The translations under genes were made by a program, and so were the position numbers. The notes beneath the pieces are model-generated. The model was not told the DNA's origin, did not search any database, and saw only the letters and a program-made list of their open reading frames with translations. From Stachybotrys elegans (Eukaryota; Ascomycota; Sordariomycetes; Hypocreales; Stachybotryaceae), in assembly GCA_020746835.1 (NCBI GenBank), contig JAGPNK010000001.1, forward strand, positions 3,286,001-3,350,000: DNA of 64,000 nucleotides, in the 5' to 3' direction. Positions 34,799-46,006 of the stretch are shown here, piece after piece (position 1 is the first letter of the stretch; each line of letters opens with the position of its first letter).

Positions 34799-35445
34799 CT
34801 ACGCGAGGTTCGGGTCCGGGATGGAGCCCGGCTTCGGGGCCCAGTCGGCCAGCTCTCCGCACTTGGGGCAGGTCCTGATCTTGTCGTCGTTCTTGAAGGC
34901 CTCGACGGCGGCCTTGATCTGGGTGCCGAGGTCGGTGCAGTGGAAGGCGGCCTCGTGGACGACGTCGCGGCAGGCGGCGCAGTACCAGCGCATGCGATCG
35001 AGGGAGCCCTCGGGACGGCGCTGCTCGAGGACGACGCCGACGGTGTTGGCGAAGCGGACGGGGTTATGCGGGGTGTTTCCGGGGAGGAGGAACATGTCGC
35101 CCTCGCGGATGATGATGTCGCGGAAGACGCCGTCGTCGACAACCTTGAGCATCATGGCGCCCTTGTGCTGGTAGAACCACTCGGGCGTCTGGTTGATGTG
35201 GTAGTCTGTGCGGGCATTGGGGCCGCCGACGATCTGGGACGGTTAGCGGGGGCGAGGGGGATTTGGTGGGCTGGGAGGGAGGCGGACCATGACGGTGAAG
35301 TCATCGTTGTAGACGCAGTAGTTGTTGATGGGGGGTTGGAGGAGGTGAGAGTTTTCCTCGAGCCTGGGTGTGTGTGAGTGAGATGGTATATTCATGAGGG
35401 TGGCGCGACGTACCACTTGGGCAGGTTTACGGGAGGGCCGAGCAT
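34799..35445 (-). CDS. BNA1: 3-hydroxyanthranilate 3,4-dioxygenase
   Basis: Exons 35445-35414, 35363-35288 and 35233-34799 encode 180 residues, normal for the family. The enzyme opens the ring of 3-hydroxyanthranilate to give the precursor of quinolinate in de novo NAD synthesis from tryptophan. It is a cupin whose iron ligands are visible as His48, Glu54 ([15 protein letters not shown]) and His92 ([13 protein letters not shown]). The C-terminal rubredoxin-like zinc site is intact ([12 protein letters not shown] and CPKCGE). The first exon is only 32 nt. The second intron has a weak donor (GTCCGC) but is required to keep the frame. Confidence 0.95.
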
Positions 35446-36291
35446 CGAGGAACTGCTGCAAGATAGGTGATGAAGTTGTGAAATATGTTAATTACTGGAT
35501 GAGAGTCGAGTTGATGACGAGGTGGATGCGAGGTTTTGTCACGGAAAACTGGAACCGGATGGATGGTCTGAGGCTGTATCGGTACGCTCGGGCTGCGCTT
35601 AGAGGCGGCATTTATCAGCATCTTTTTCAATACACAATGAGTGCGTAAAGTTAACCTAGATTCGTATGTATCTTGCATTCCTACTCTCACCCAAGTTCAC
35701 TGCTTACAATTCCCGTTCAAGAATGGCAAGGTGAATGAACCATCCTATGGCTCAGACAATTTTGACGAGGAATATAAACCCGCATCAAACCGTATAAGAA
35801 CAATATACCAAAAGCAGGCAATTCTATACATAAAGGAAGGCAATCATTCTCAAGTAACAATTTATCCTGGACGATCATCCTCCCAGGCATCCCTTCAGAC
35901 ATTGGAAGAAGAATACAGCTTCAGCCCTCAGCGGGACATGATTGATTATCGATAAGCTGGACCCTTGATCAGTGAGCAAGTTAATTAGCGGGGCTTGCAG
36001 GAGCTACAGTGGCAGCCCGTGCGCTGGAACCGGGCGCGTGTAACACTGGGGTGTCATGATCCAGCTGTAACCACCAACCTATCAGCGTTGCTCAACTCCG
36101 ACACCTCATCATCCCATTCCTGCTTCAGGTCCAAGCCAGCATTCGATCTCTCTTCCTTTTCCTTCCTGCTTCTTCATTGTTTCTATTACAATTCATCGTT
36201 AGAAACGCTCCATCATCTCCTGTTCTCTAGCTCCACAATCCACCTCCGTCGCATACCCTCCGACTCCCTCCGACTCCCTCCCTCCGTCATT
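35446..36291. promoter_or_regulatory. Divergent promoter region BNA1 / Ctr transporter
   Basis: 846 bp between outward-pointing starts. Pyrimidine-rich sequence precedes 36292. I see no recognised copper or other operator. Confidence 0.4.
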
Positions 36292-37019
36292 ATGGACCAC
36301 GATCACGGCAGCCACGGCGGCCACGGCGACCACAGCGGCCACGATATGCCCGGCATGGAGCCCATGTGCAGCATGAACGTGCGCTTCCCTAATACCCTCC
36401 TCTCGTATCCGAAGCTGACCTGGCGCTAGATGCTCTTCACCTGGGACACCGAGAACCTCTGCATCGTCTTCCGCCAGTGGCACGTCCGCTCCACCGCCTC
36501 GCTCGTCTTCTCGCTCGCCGCCGTCCTCGTCCTCGCCATGGGCTACGAGGGCCTCCGCGCCATATCCCGCCGCTACGAGTCCGCCATGACGAAGCGAGTC
36601 CAGGCCATGCCTAGTAAGCGCAACCCCTCCCCTCGTGTTGTGGTTGTTTCCGTTTTGTGGTCGTGGTTGTAGTCTCCTTGCTGTGACGCCCGCCTTGCTT
36701 TTGTTACTAAGTCTTGAACTCGAGGCGATGAACCTGATACTGAGTCTACGCCCTTCCTCCCCCCAGGACAGAACCAGGCCTCGGCCAACCAGCGAGCGCA
36801 CATCATCAAGGCCGCCCTCTACGCCCTCCAGAACTTTTATGCCTTTATGCTCATGTAGGTCGCTCCCTGCTGCAGAATGGTTGGTTGCTGATAGACCCCA
36901 GGCTCATCTTCATGACTTACAACGGCTGGGTCATGATTGCCGTCTCGGGCGGTGCCTTTTTCGGCTACCTCCTCTTTGGACAAGAAACCTCGTCGACAAA
37001 GGACAATGCCTGCCACTGA
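36292..37019 (+). CDS. Ctr-family copper transporter
   Basis: Exons 36292-36378, 36430-36613, 36767-36854 and 36902-37019 give 158 residues. The His/Met-rich N-terminus (DHDHGSHGGHGDHSGHDM, then PGMEPMCSMN) is the copper-capturing domain. It is followed by FTWDTENLCIVFRQWHV and the first membrane span. The second span carries the M-x3-M motif (MLIFMTYNGW) that lines the trimer pore. The third has the packing motif SGGAFFGYLLFG. The size and single N-terminal cluster resemble the Ctr2/Ctr3 type. Substrate would be Cu(I), at plasma or vacuolar membrane. The localisation cannot be told from sequence. Confidence 0.93.
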
Positions 37020-37190
37020 ATACTGCAATTGGGTTCTAGAATGGATACCGGCAAGTCTTGTGTGATGGGATTTTTGGCCACGGCGTACATAGCTCTAATA
37101 GCATGCTATGCCGACAAGTCATCATTGCTTGGATATCTGCATAAGGTCCAGAAGTAGAAAAAAAAAAACCGTGTCGTAATCTTGGTCCCT

Positions 37191-38439
37191 CTACATCTTG
37201 GCCGGCTCATTATCATCACTCTTCTTCTGCGGCTTGTCGTCGCCCAAGGACCCCTCCTCCGCCGCTCTCAGGACAATGTCCACGTCGCCAAAGCTCTTGT
37301 TGTGCTCCATCTCGGGATCCTCGCCGTAGGCCACGCGCGCCGCATCCACGAGAACGCGGCCCGTCATGCCCCAGACGCGGAACCTGCCCTCGCGCTCCTC
37401 CTCCTCCTCGAGCTTCTCGGCGAGGTTGCCCTGGGTGCTGGCGCGACGAGGCTTGGAGACCTTCTGGTTGTTGACGGGCACGTAGAAGTTGTGCACCCGC
37501 CACGGCACGTCCTTGTACGAGATCCACTCGCCCTGGTACCACGGGCCGGGAGGGTGGACCTCGCCCGGTCGTGCGGGCAGGTCTTCGGTCTTGAGGAAGT
37601 TGTAGAAGGGCGCGCTGAAGACGGCGGCCACCTCGCGCGCGTCGAGGCGCGGGATCATGGATTCTTCGACGAGGGGCGCCGGCTCGTCGGGCGAGAGGCG
37701 GTCGGCGTGGAGGAAGGCGACGCAGGGGGTGACGACGAGATGCGTCCTGGCCAGCACGGGGGGCAGGTTGCACAGCTGCTCGATTCGAAAGGGCTTGGGG
37801 ATGCGGCTGTCGTCCATGGGGAGGCCAATCTCCTCGTGGGCTTCACGCCGAGCAATCTGGTCTACAACGAGACACGCAGTCAGCGACAGCCCCAATGGCA
37901 TGACATTGGGATCAAGGGGGCGTACATGGCGTTTCGTTCTTGTTGTCGGCCTTGCCGCCCGGCAGAGCGGCGTGCCCCGAGAAACTCCTCAGGCTGGCGG
38001 CGCGCATGGTGATGACGACGCGCAGGTCGCCCCAGCGGTCGGCATAGAGCAGGACCAAGATGGCGGCACGCCTGCGCGCGGGCAGCGTGTCCCAGAGAGG
38101 CAGCGGCGGCGGCTTGTAGGATCGCAGGCGGGCCAAGGCGGCCTGGGACAAGTGTCAGCGGTCTTGAGTCTGGAGGGAAGAGGGTTGCTCACTCACCGCG
38201 GAGAATGAGTTCAGCGCTGCCATGGTCGAGGCATCGTAGTACAGCGACGCACCCTCGTATGTGACGGAGCGGAGGACGTCCTGTACCTGGTCGAGGACGT
38301 CGAGGTCGGTGTGCTGGGCTCCGGTGCCGGGGACGTCTGATTCGATATCAAGGGCAGCGGCGGCCTCGGTCGCAAGGTTGGGTTCGGGTTCGGGCTGTGC
38401 GACAGTGAGAGGATCCAGCGATGCCTCTGCCTGCGTCAT
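37191..38439 (-). CDS. Nudix hydrolase, Pcd1-like CoA diphosphatase
   Basis: Exons 38439-38197, 38142-37926 and 37861-37191 encode 376 residues. The Nudix signature spans the second intron: FSGHAALPGGKADNKNETPY followed by QIARREAHEEIGLP, with the REAHEEIG metal site at about 159-166. The spacing LPGGKAD......REA.EEIGL matches yeast Pcd1, a peroxisomal enzyme that hydrolyses CoA and derivatives, including oxidised CoA, to phosphopantetheines and 3',5'-ADP. The C-terminus (NEPAKM) is not a PTS1, so peroxisomal location is unproven. An N-terminal extension of about 80 residues is acidic. It is convergent with the copper transporter. Confidence 0.9.
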
Positions 38440-39323
38440 GATCCCACCATATACTACTAACCTGACAGGTACGGTATGTGTACAATATTTGGACTGCCAA
38501 CGGATTCAATCTGGGCACATGGGCTCTGGCTGACAGCGCATCCCGAACTACAGATGGGCTAATACAAATTCGATGATAATTATATGCCGAGTATAAGTCA
38601 GAACCCCGTTCGCCCTATCCCCAATGGCTATAGCGGTCAGTTAACCCCACGCCGTCCATCTTGCCCCTGTATCCCCCACCTACCCCACGTGACTGGCGTC
38701 GCCGCCTTAGCGAGCGACCTCGGCGGCAACGACGTCAGCTAAGGAATCACTTCTTCACCACCACATCAACATAACTCCCTAATCCACTGGCTATGCCTGA
38801 ATATCATTTGGATACCGACGCGTAATTGTATCATCGAACCATGTCCTCGCCGTTGAGAACCTCCTCATTTGATCTGGCTATCGTGCGACAACCACATCGC
38901 GGATGAATACATGAAAGGTGCATCTAGGGCCTGCTTCAACTTCATCGGTAGATGGGGAATCCTGCGACTCACAATAGCTGTGATCTTCTCAGCTGCCTTC
39001 TTATCGGCCATTGCAATATCGACGAGGCGGCTATACACCTAGAAGACCCACACCTGGAGCAAGCAGCAGCGAATTGTAGGATGTCTGAATTGTCCAGGTT
39101 ACCCCAGCGCTTACTCCTGGATGGCTGTTGGTCCAGCACGCTGCGCGGCAATGCGACGCCATGTATGGCCCCTCACGCTGTGGCTGAGAATAACTCTGTT
39201 CGCAATATATGTCTGGACGGGGGCACAGAGGTCTTCGCAAAGCGAATATCTTCGGCGTAGCGTTTTCGGCTACATCGTATACTACCCTCTCGTCTCAAGA
39301 TTCACCACCAAAACTGACGCGAC
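38440..39323. other. Intergenic region before the NLR remnant
   Basis: About 880 bp. No gene seen. Includes the Nudix promoter and the upstream region of the NLR-derived gene. Confidence 0.45.
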
Positions 39324-40806
39324 ATGGCCAAGTCCGTCCCCGCCCGCGACTTCACTGTTGGCTGGATCTGCGTTCTGCCTATCGAGCTGGCAGCCGCAGT
39401 CGAGATGATGGACGAGGAGTTCGCCGACCTCCCATCCCAGCCGGCTGATTCCAACCTCTACTCCTTTGGTCGCATCGGCGTCCACAATGTCGTGGCCGCC
39501 TGCCTGCCCGCCGGCCAGATGGGCGCGAACCAAGCAGCCACGGTAGCCAGCCAGATGAAAGCCAGTTTCCCCTCGCTGCGTTTCGGTCTTCTCGTCGGCA
39601 CCGGTGGCGGCGTCCCAGATCTCGACAACGATGTCGACATCCGGCTGGGCGACGTAGTCATCAGCCAACCGTTGGGGCAGTACGGTGGAGTGATCCAGTA
39701 TGATTTCGGCAAGACGGGGACTGGTGGTCGCATCGCTCACACCGGGAGCCTGAACGCACCACCGACAATCCTCCTCAACGCCCTGGCTAAGCTCCGCGCC
39801 AACGACCTCCTGGGCAAGACGAAGGCCCTCACGCACCTGTCTAAGCTCTCTAACCTGCCAAGGTTCAGGTCCCCGGGTCCTGAAAATGACACGCTCTATG
39901 GAGCATCATCCCTGCACATCGGCAGAGCTACCTGTGCTAAATGCCATTCAGAAGATGAGGTGTATAGGGATACACGTGCGACAACAGACCCAGTTCTGTT
40001 TTTTGGCAACATTGCATCCGGGAGCCAGGTGATGAGAGATGGACAGACGCGCGACAAATACAGCCGGGAACTGGGGGGTGTTTTGTGCTTCGAGATGGAG
40101 GCGGCCGGCATGATGAACAACCTCCCATGCATTGTTATTCGTGGCATCTGCAACTATGCGGACGCGCACAAGAACAAGCGGTGGCAGCCATACGCAGCAG
40201 CGACGGCAGCAGCATACGCAAAAGAGCTGCTCCGTATCATTCCACCATTGGTATCGAGCGATCCAGGTAGCTCCGAGGATTGTGAGTGAAGCGCGCGATA
40301 CATTAGTCAAGATTCTAATCCCTATTAGCCCGCCCGAAACCGCAGTTTATTGTTCCGTTTAGACGGAACGAAAACTTTGTCGGCAGAGACGAGATGTTGA
40401 CGCAGCTCTTGGAAAGCATCCCACCGACTGCCAATAAAGACACGACGCTTCAGCAGGCACTGGAGCTGAAAGAGATAGTGCTAGGACTCGAGGCCTCGTA
40501 CATTTATGTCCATGGACAACCTAGCAATTGTGCTTCGAAGCCAGGAGAGGAATGAAGAGGCAGAGAAGATACATTGACAGACACTGAAATTGAGGGGCAA
40601 GGTATTAGTACCAGAGAATCCCTCTACGCTCAATAGCAGGAATAACCTAGCTGTTGTACTTGAAAGACAGAGAAAGTATAAAGAGGCGGAACAGATATGC
40701 CGGCAGGGACTAGGGATGATGGAGAAGGTGCTGGGACTAAATCATTATTTGACGCTCAGGATGCGAACCAACCTTGAGGGTATGTTAGAAGATCGGACAG
40801 GTTCTG
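39324..40806 (+). pseudogene. NLR remnant: phosphorylase head, NB-ARC core deleted, decayed TPR tail
   Basis: Exon 39324-40281, intron ending 40328, then exon from 40329. The first exon is an intact PNP_UDP phosphorylase-like effector domain (FTVGWICVLPIELAAA, LLVGTGGGVPD, FEMEAAGMMNN, IRGICNYADAHKN). The second starts with the NB-ARC entry motif (FIVPFRRNENFVGRDEML) but the ATP-binding core is missing. It passes directly into TPR sequence (ALELKEIVLGLE), loses frame and stops at 40555 (394 residues). TPR repeats continue in another frame (MDNLAIVLRSQERNEEAEKI, then NNLAVVLERQRKYKEAEQIC) with a TGA that would be CGA before a C-to-T change. Intact fungal NLRs of this kind act in self/non-self recognition. 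The short PNP product might still be made. Confidence 0.75.
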
Positions 40807-41338
40807 GTCTAGCTGCTCAAATCAACTATGTTTCACATTACACTGGATACCACGAAGTCGATGTGTCTTGATTAATGGTTCAGATCTCTTCCGTCCATGG
40901 TGCAGTAGCCGACGTCGACCAGCATACCGGACGAACAAAGAAACAACTCGAAACAGCCGACACGTAGCCGCGGACCATCCTGCAGCGCCTGTATCATCTG
41001 AAAGAGCTCCCGCTACTCTCACACCCGCAGCGCATAGACCAAGGCTGTGTCTTTCTATAGATATCTCGTAACGCCAAGTCCATTGCTTGCTATTACCAGC
41101 TATCAGACTAACATCCCCCAACAAACGCCTGCAAGATGCAGTAACTCTTTGTAGCGCCAGACAAAAAAGAAGAGAGAAAAGAACAGAAGAAAAAAAGAAG
41201 AAATTGAAAAGGAAGAGAAGAAAGGGAAGAAAGGGAAAGTCCTTCCAAACTCTTGTCCAGACCCCATGCTCTCCCCTTGCCTCTATTGATAGCATCGCTG
41301 TCCATCCCACAGACCACCCCCAGTTCTGGCTCCCTTCG
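40807..41338. other. Spacer downstream of the NLR remnant
   Basis: No gene. A purine-rich run (about 41160-41245) resembles the lysine/glutamate-coding debris at 32.2-32.5 kb in composition only. Confidence 0.4.
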
Positions 41339-42493
41339 TCATAGCCAACCCCTAACATGGAACCCTTTCTGGTGGGCGGATGCAGTCGGTTCGTCAACTT
41401 GCTCCTGTCGTGCTTTGTGCCGATGACCCTGATTCCTCCTTCTCGTGAGCCAGCTCCGCACGCCCTTGCTCGTCTCATCATCCGAGTCGTCACTGTCGCT
41501 GTCCCAAAAGCTTTGTTCAGCTGCGACATCTACTGTTGCGCATTCTGCCTCTTGCTTTGTTTCGTGTGGCGGATCAGCATCCGTCTTCGTTGGATCATCG
41601 TCTTGCTCTTGCGACAGTTGGAGTGTCGACCGCGCGGCTGCTGCCAGGTTGGCTATTGTCTTCCTGCTGCGCAGGAACACGGAAATTCCGGTCAAGCGTG
41701 CAGTCGCCGAGTCTGGTGTTGGGTTGAGCGCCCGCGTTGATGCACTGATGTTCCCGTCCCCTCGACTAAGTCGGCTACTTGGGGTGGCCAAGTCGGCGGT
41801 AATCTTATGGTATGCATTTGCAACCTCGGGGTCGTAGGAGTGCCTGTTGAAGAGGTTCAGCGGCACGGAGGCGTTTTCAGACCATGAAATGTGCGAGTCT
41901 GACAAGGCTCCCGCACCCCAGATACCGGGAGCACCTGAATCCCAGGATGTAGTGTCCTTTCGATGTCTCGATGTGGGCGACCATGAGTTGTGACTGCTAA
42001 GAGGAGGTTCATCTGTCCATGGCTGCCATGAAGATGCGCTGTCTGTCTGATCTATTTGGGTGTCCAGCGTCTGTGCCGTTCTCCATGACGTCCGGTCAAG
42101 GCCAAACGTTGGATGCGCGGAGGACCTGAGCGCTGCCTGGGCATGAGGCGAGGACGTTTCGATGGATATGCCGATGTCATAGGGTAGATCTGGGAAGGGA
42201 GATGGTAACGAAACTCCAAACCGCTTCTCTCGGAGGGAGTGCTCCGTCTGATGAGCCGGGGTGGATGGGGGAATAGGTATTGCTCGAGAGCCAGAATGCC
42301 GTATCGAGGGAATCTGTAGTTGTCCCTGGTCCTCCCCATGGCTCCGCGTCCTTTGCCTTTTTGAGGGAGTCTGTGGTGATGGTGGCGGCAGCGCCGGCAA
42401 CGGCCTGTTGGCGTATACTTGGACAGCGTGAGGTGCTGCAAACCTCGATGGTGGTGACTGTTGACAGTCTGATGGAATCAAGTTTTGGTCCAT
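41339..42493 (-). CDS. Orphan disordered protein, 384 residues
   Basis: One uninterrupted frame from the ATG at 42493 to 41339. No known domain. The N-terminal third is rich in Pro, Ser and Arg (RPLPALPPPSPQTPSKRQR, a possible nuclear-localisation or SH3-binding stretch). The middle has the motif FNRHSYDPEVANAYHKITAD. The C-terminus is acidic then basic (SFWDSDSDDSDDE, then GVRSWLTRRRNQGHRHK). The length of open frame, ordered charge blocks and absence of a competing frame argue for a real gene. I do not recognise the family and assign no function. Confidence 0.65.
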   Translation of the reverse strand: MDQNLIPSDCQQSPPSRFAAPHAVQVYANRPLPALPPPSPQTPSKRQRTRSHGEDQGQLQIPSIRHSGSRAIPIPPSTPAHQTEHSLREKRFGVSLPSPFPDLPYDIGISIETSSPHAQAALRSSAHPTFGLDRTSWRTAQTLDTQIDQTDSASSWQPWTDEPPLSSHNSWSPTSRHRKDTTSWDSGAPGIWGAGALSDSHISWSENASVPLNLFNRHSYDPEVANAYHKITADLATPSSRLSRGDGNISASTRALNPTPDSATARLTGISVFLRSRKTIANLAAAARSTLQLSQEQDDDPTKTDADPPHETKQEAECATVDVAAEQSFWDSDSDDSDDETSKGVRSWLTRRRNQGHRHKARQEQVDEPTASAHQKGFHVRGWL

Positions 42494-43350
42494 GCCGTCT
42501 AGTAGGGGAAGTCGAACGAGAAGTCAAGAAATATGATGGATCAAGAGAGCAGACGAGGGAAGTTCTGAACAGGTTTGTCCTTTATTTCTTCAAGAACCCA
42601 TGAAAGCAAAATGGCAGCACGTGGGAGCAGCGAACAAGGTACGCCCATACCGGCTATCACCATCCATCCAGATGGAGTGACATCTGACAGGCGAGCGCTG
42701 GCCAACGACCATCGGCCGTAGCCGCGGCCGAACCACACCGAGCCCTGCACCATGACGAAGCGGCAGAGGGACAATCAGGTAGGCAGGACTGCCAGAGCTC
42801 TGGCCGCCGTGTTTGCCTTGTGTCACCCCGAGTGCCATGGGCGGCGTGTAGCCTGTGGTTGGGAGGGAACGTGCGCCGATTGTGCGCCGATTTGCTCGCC
42901 CGGCACATGGCGACTGCACGACGCCGCTCTGTCAGTCAATCAAGGCGTTGCGGCTCGCGGCTGCGGGCATCCTGTTTGTGTAACCTCATCCGGTGCTAAC
43001 AAGGTGCTTCCCCGGGGTGGACACTTGGGCAGCGTCGTATCTGCCAACATCATCTGACGTCTGTGGTTTGTCTTCGTCTCTTTTGGTCCTGGGAGCTGTT
43101 TGTTTGTAGATGTAAAGAGAGACAAAGGCTGCGGCCAGCCAACGTGGTAGTGACAAACGCCTCTTGTCATAGTCTCGAGTGTGGCTTAGACCCAGAGAGT
43201 GATGGCAAATCTCTCGCTATAATAGTCACATAAAAGAGAGAAGATAAAGAAGAAAATGAAATGAATAAGGAAGAACAACACTGAAACGCCTAAATATAAA
43301 TGCCCCCATTTCACGAGCGTTGGTCTCGCATGACCCAAGGGTCATTGGGT
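42494..43350. other. Intergenic region
   Basis: About 860 bp between two minus-strand genes. No supportable gene or RNA. Confidence 0.4.
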
Positions 43351-44034
43351 TCAGTCAAAATGGGCCACAGACCATTCGTTGGACTGGTACGGCATATAAT
43401 TCTCATACATGGACTCTTCTCTCCATGGGTATTGGTACTCAATTACCGACTCGGAACTAGACAGAATCACATGGTCAGCATCCATCTCCTTGTCCCACGG
43501 AAGTAGATAATTGGCAGTCGGCACGTACAGAAAGATCCAGCCAGGAACCACAAAGTTGAAGCCTCCGGCCCAGCACTTGTCGACGATGAACTTCAAGGGC
43601 TTGACGCAGTCCTCGTAGCGCAGCTCCTCCGGTCGACCATTGCGCTGTACAGCAAAGTGGTAGTACCAGTGGCTGTAGAGGTCCATGTGCCTGATGAGGA
43701 GGCGGCTGTGGCGAACCTCGGCGTTGTGGTAGAAGCCCGTCGTCGCATTCTTCTTGCAGAAGGCCTCAATCTGCTCCGCCGCGTTGCTGGGCACGTATGG
43801 CCAGTCGATCCAGTCAATGTTGGTCTGGTGGCAGTCGAAGTCTGCGCGCCTCATGATGCTGGCGTCGGTCTCGGGATCACCCTCCAGGATCACCGTCTTG
43901 TTCATGACCTCAGGAGGGAATGGAAAGTCCTCCTTCGAGAGATCCAATGTGATTGGGTCGATAAGCAAGGGGGAGGCAGAGGCAAGGCCCGAGGCCGAAA
44001 GAGCCGCGAGGGCGAGCGTCGACGAGAATCGCAT
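43351..44034 (-). CDS. Small secreted protein, effector-like
   Basis: Single exon, 227 residues. A clear signal peptide (MRFSSTLALAALSASGLASA) is followed by an acidic propeptide-like stretch ending in MRRAD, which could be a processing site. The mature part has four cysteines (FDCHQ, AFCKK, YEDCV, VDKCW), hence probably two disulphides, and is rich in Trp and Tyr (NIDWIDWPYVPS, HMDLYSHWYYHFAVQ). No enzymatic motif is visible. An in-frame ATG 15 codons upstream would bury the signal peptide, so 44034 is preferred. It stands beside the repeat-rich island, a common setting for lineage-specific secreted proteins. Confidence 0.8.
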   Translation of the reverse strand: MRFSSTLALAALSASGLASASPLLIDPITLDLSKEDFPFPPEVMNKTVILEGDPETDASIMRRADFDCHQTNIDWIDWPYVPSNAAEQIEAFCKKNATTGFYHNAEVRHSRLLIRHMDLYSHWYYHFAVQRNGRPEELRYEDCVKPLKFIVDKCWAGGFNFVVPGWIFLYVPTANYLLPWDKEMDADHVILSSSESVIEYQYPWREESMYENYMPYQSNEWSVAHFD

Positions 44035-44799
44035 AGTGAATGATGGATGGATGCGTAGTAAGCAAGCAGAGAATGACACAGCTGAGGATCAGAGATGGGC
44101 CTGCCTGGAGGGAATGTTGTGAGTGTTTCCAGTGTGCCCTAGGAAAAGAAAGACCGGGGAAATCCTGATGGTGCCTTATTATGCGTGTCTGTTGAACTCT
44201 ATTCCAGGGTTGGTCTCGCGATCAAGCTTTTCTCGACAAAGTTGCGACCATGGCAGAATCCGCAGCCACAGTCGTCGCTGCCCCGAGAGTTCCCGCTGGT
44301 CTCGCGGTCCCTTGACTGCATCTGCATGCTTGTACGTGGTTGCTGCCGCTGCCTCATCAGACAAGTATTCGCATAGATCTTGGCCTTTCTCGGGCAGTAG
44401 TCATTGTCTGAAGGTTTGGCTGGCAGGCTCTAAAGCAAGATTGGCTCAAAGTACATACTAATCTCCTTGGACACACCATACAAGCCATTGGACTGCATCA
44501 CTATCCCGTGGGCTTTTGTAGTAGCCCAAGCAATTCTGATACCTCATTTCCTATCCTTAGTACCCCTGGAACCACTGAGTCGCTTTAATAACTTGTTGGA
44601 TTTTATTGCGTCCTTTGCCCAACTTGCAGCCCGCTTGGGGTCTGTGATGCCTTCAAAGGCAAACTTGGTGGGTTCGATGGGCTTGGTAGGCTCGGTGGTG
44701 TCTGAAGCTGACAGCCGGTATTGCCTCTGTGAGTCGTTGCGGCATTCACCCATGATAACGGCACATGGTATGGCGAGACCGCAAACAAGGATCTAGAGT
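44035..44799. other. Intergenic region up to repeat copy B
   Basis: Contains the promoter of the secreted protein gene. A minus-strand frame at 44753-44544 (69 codons) follows a hydrophobic stretch broken by a stop and is not convincing. Confidence 0.4.
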
Positions 44800-45560
44800 A
44801 GAATGTTAGAGAATACCATCTCATAGAGCATGCCAATGAAGGAATACGAACTCTGAGATAAATAGTCACCAAACGCGGGCTTGGGATGGATCGTCAAGCG
44901 ATGTCTGGACGCAGTCTCTGAAGAAGTGCGTGATCAAAGGTGGTTGGTTGACTGAAGGTAGTTGAGTGGATGTGATTGAATGGGGAAAAAGTAAAGACCA
45001 AAGGTTTGCGTAGGAGAAGCAAGAACGCAGTATCCGGAGAAGTGCGTGACTTGCACAGAAAAGTGATGGTAGGCGAGGAGAGAGATTTGGTTCGGGAGCA
45101 AGGCGCTTGGAGAGTACGAGAGAGTGTGTGTTTGTAGGCGAATGAGTGGAGTTATGCAGGATAGGGCTGCAAACAGAAGCCTGAACAAAAATGAACAGAG
45201 AAGGATCGAAATAAAGAGAATGAGTAGGTAGGGTGGTGGTGGTGGTTGGGCTGTGATGTGTTAGCAAGGATGCCGATGGCTGGCTGCGGTTGGTAACATA
45301 CCTGCACACAGAGGCGAGAAAGCAAGAGTTGCTTCGGTTAATGACTGCTCAGTTAGTCTATTGAAACAAACTTCGAGTGCCAGACTGCGGGAACTTACGA
45401 TAGAGGGGTATGGTAAGAGGGAAGGGAGGGTCGAGGAACGATGTTGGTGTAAAATAATCAATCTGCCTATGCCGGAGATGGGCAGTAAATTCGTACGTCG
45501 GTTCTCTCGTTCAACGGGGCTCTATATTGCACAGGCGCCGGTCCAAGTGATCCATATTGA
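44800..45560 (+). repeat. Dispersed repeat family, copy B
   Basis: Follows the same block order as 16060-17170 and ends GACGCATCCGGGGTTCC. It contains GCAGGATAGGGCTGCAAACAG, TGTTAGCAAGGATGCCGA and CGTACGTCGGTTCTCT. Its last 130 bp are the reverse complement of 31500-31645. No coding capacity seen. Confidence 0.8.
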
Positions 45561-45599
45561 CGCATCCGGGGTTCCAAATGATTCCAAGAGAGTGCCGAG

Positions 45600-45970
45600 G
45601 TAATCCTCAAGGCGGTCGGAGCGGGATGAAGATCTCATATCGAGAGCCGTAGCTCATGTCAACTCAGGGCTTCTCTTGTCAAGAGCTGTAGCTCAATTGA
45701 CACTCTGGTATACGCACACATGACGAAACGCGCGATACATGTCGAATCGTGTAGTGTTGGCTGCGCTACGGTGGTGGTGGTTAGGCTGCAATGTATTAGC
45801 AAGCATGTCAATGACTGGCAGTAGTTGACAACATACATACTGGTAGAGTCAAGGAACGGTATTGAGGAGTGCGTGATAAGCCTACCCCATGCTGGAGATG
45901 GGTAGGAAGATCGCACATCGGTTCTCTTGTTCAGCAGGGGACTGCATTGCGCAGCCACCGCCGTCGCCGC
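45600..45970 (+). repeat. Dispersed repeat family, partial copy B2
   Basis: Repeats the blocks TATTAGCAAGCATGTCAATG, GGTAG.GTCAAGGAACGGTAT and TGCTGGAGATGGGTAGGAAG followed by ATCGGTTCTCTTGTTCA. It sits immediately after copy B in the same orientation, so copies B and B2 form a direct repeat. Confidence 0.75.
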
Positions 45971-46006
45971 TCCGAGGGTTTATGCGGTCCCTGCATATGC
46001 ATGCCT

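Noticed and set aside
44544..44753. Possible small secreted protein on the minus strand
   Set aside because: The hydrophobic stretch before it is separated by a stop, and the only intron that would join it is about 26 nt, too short.
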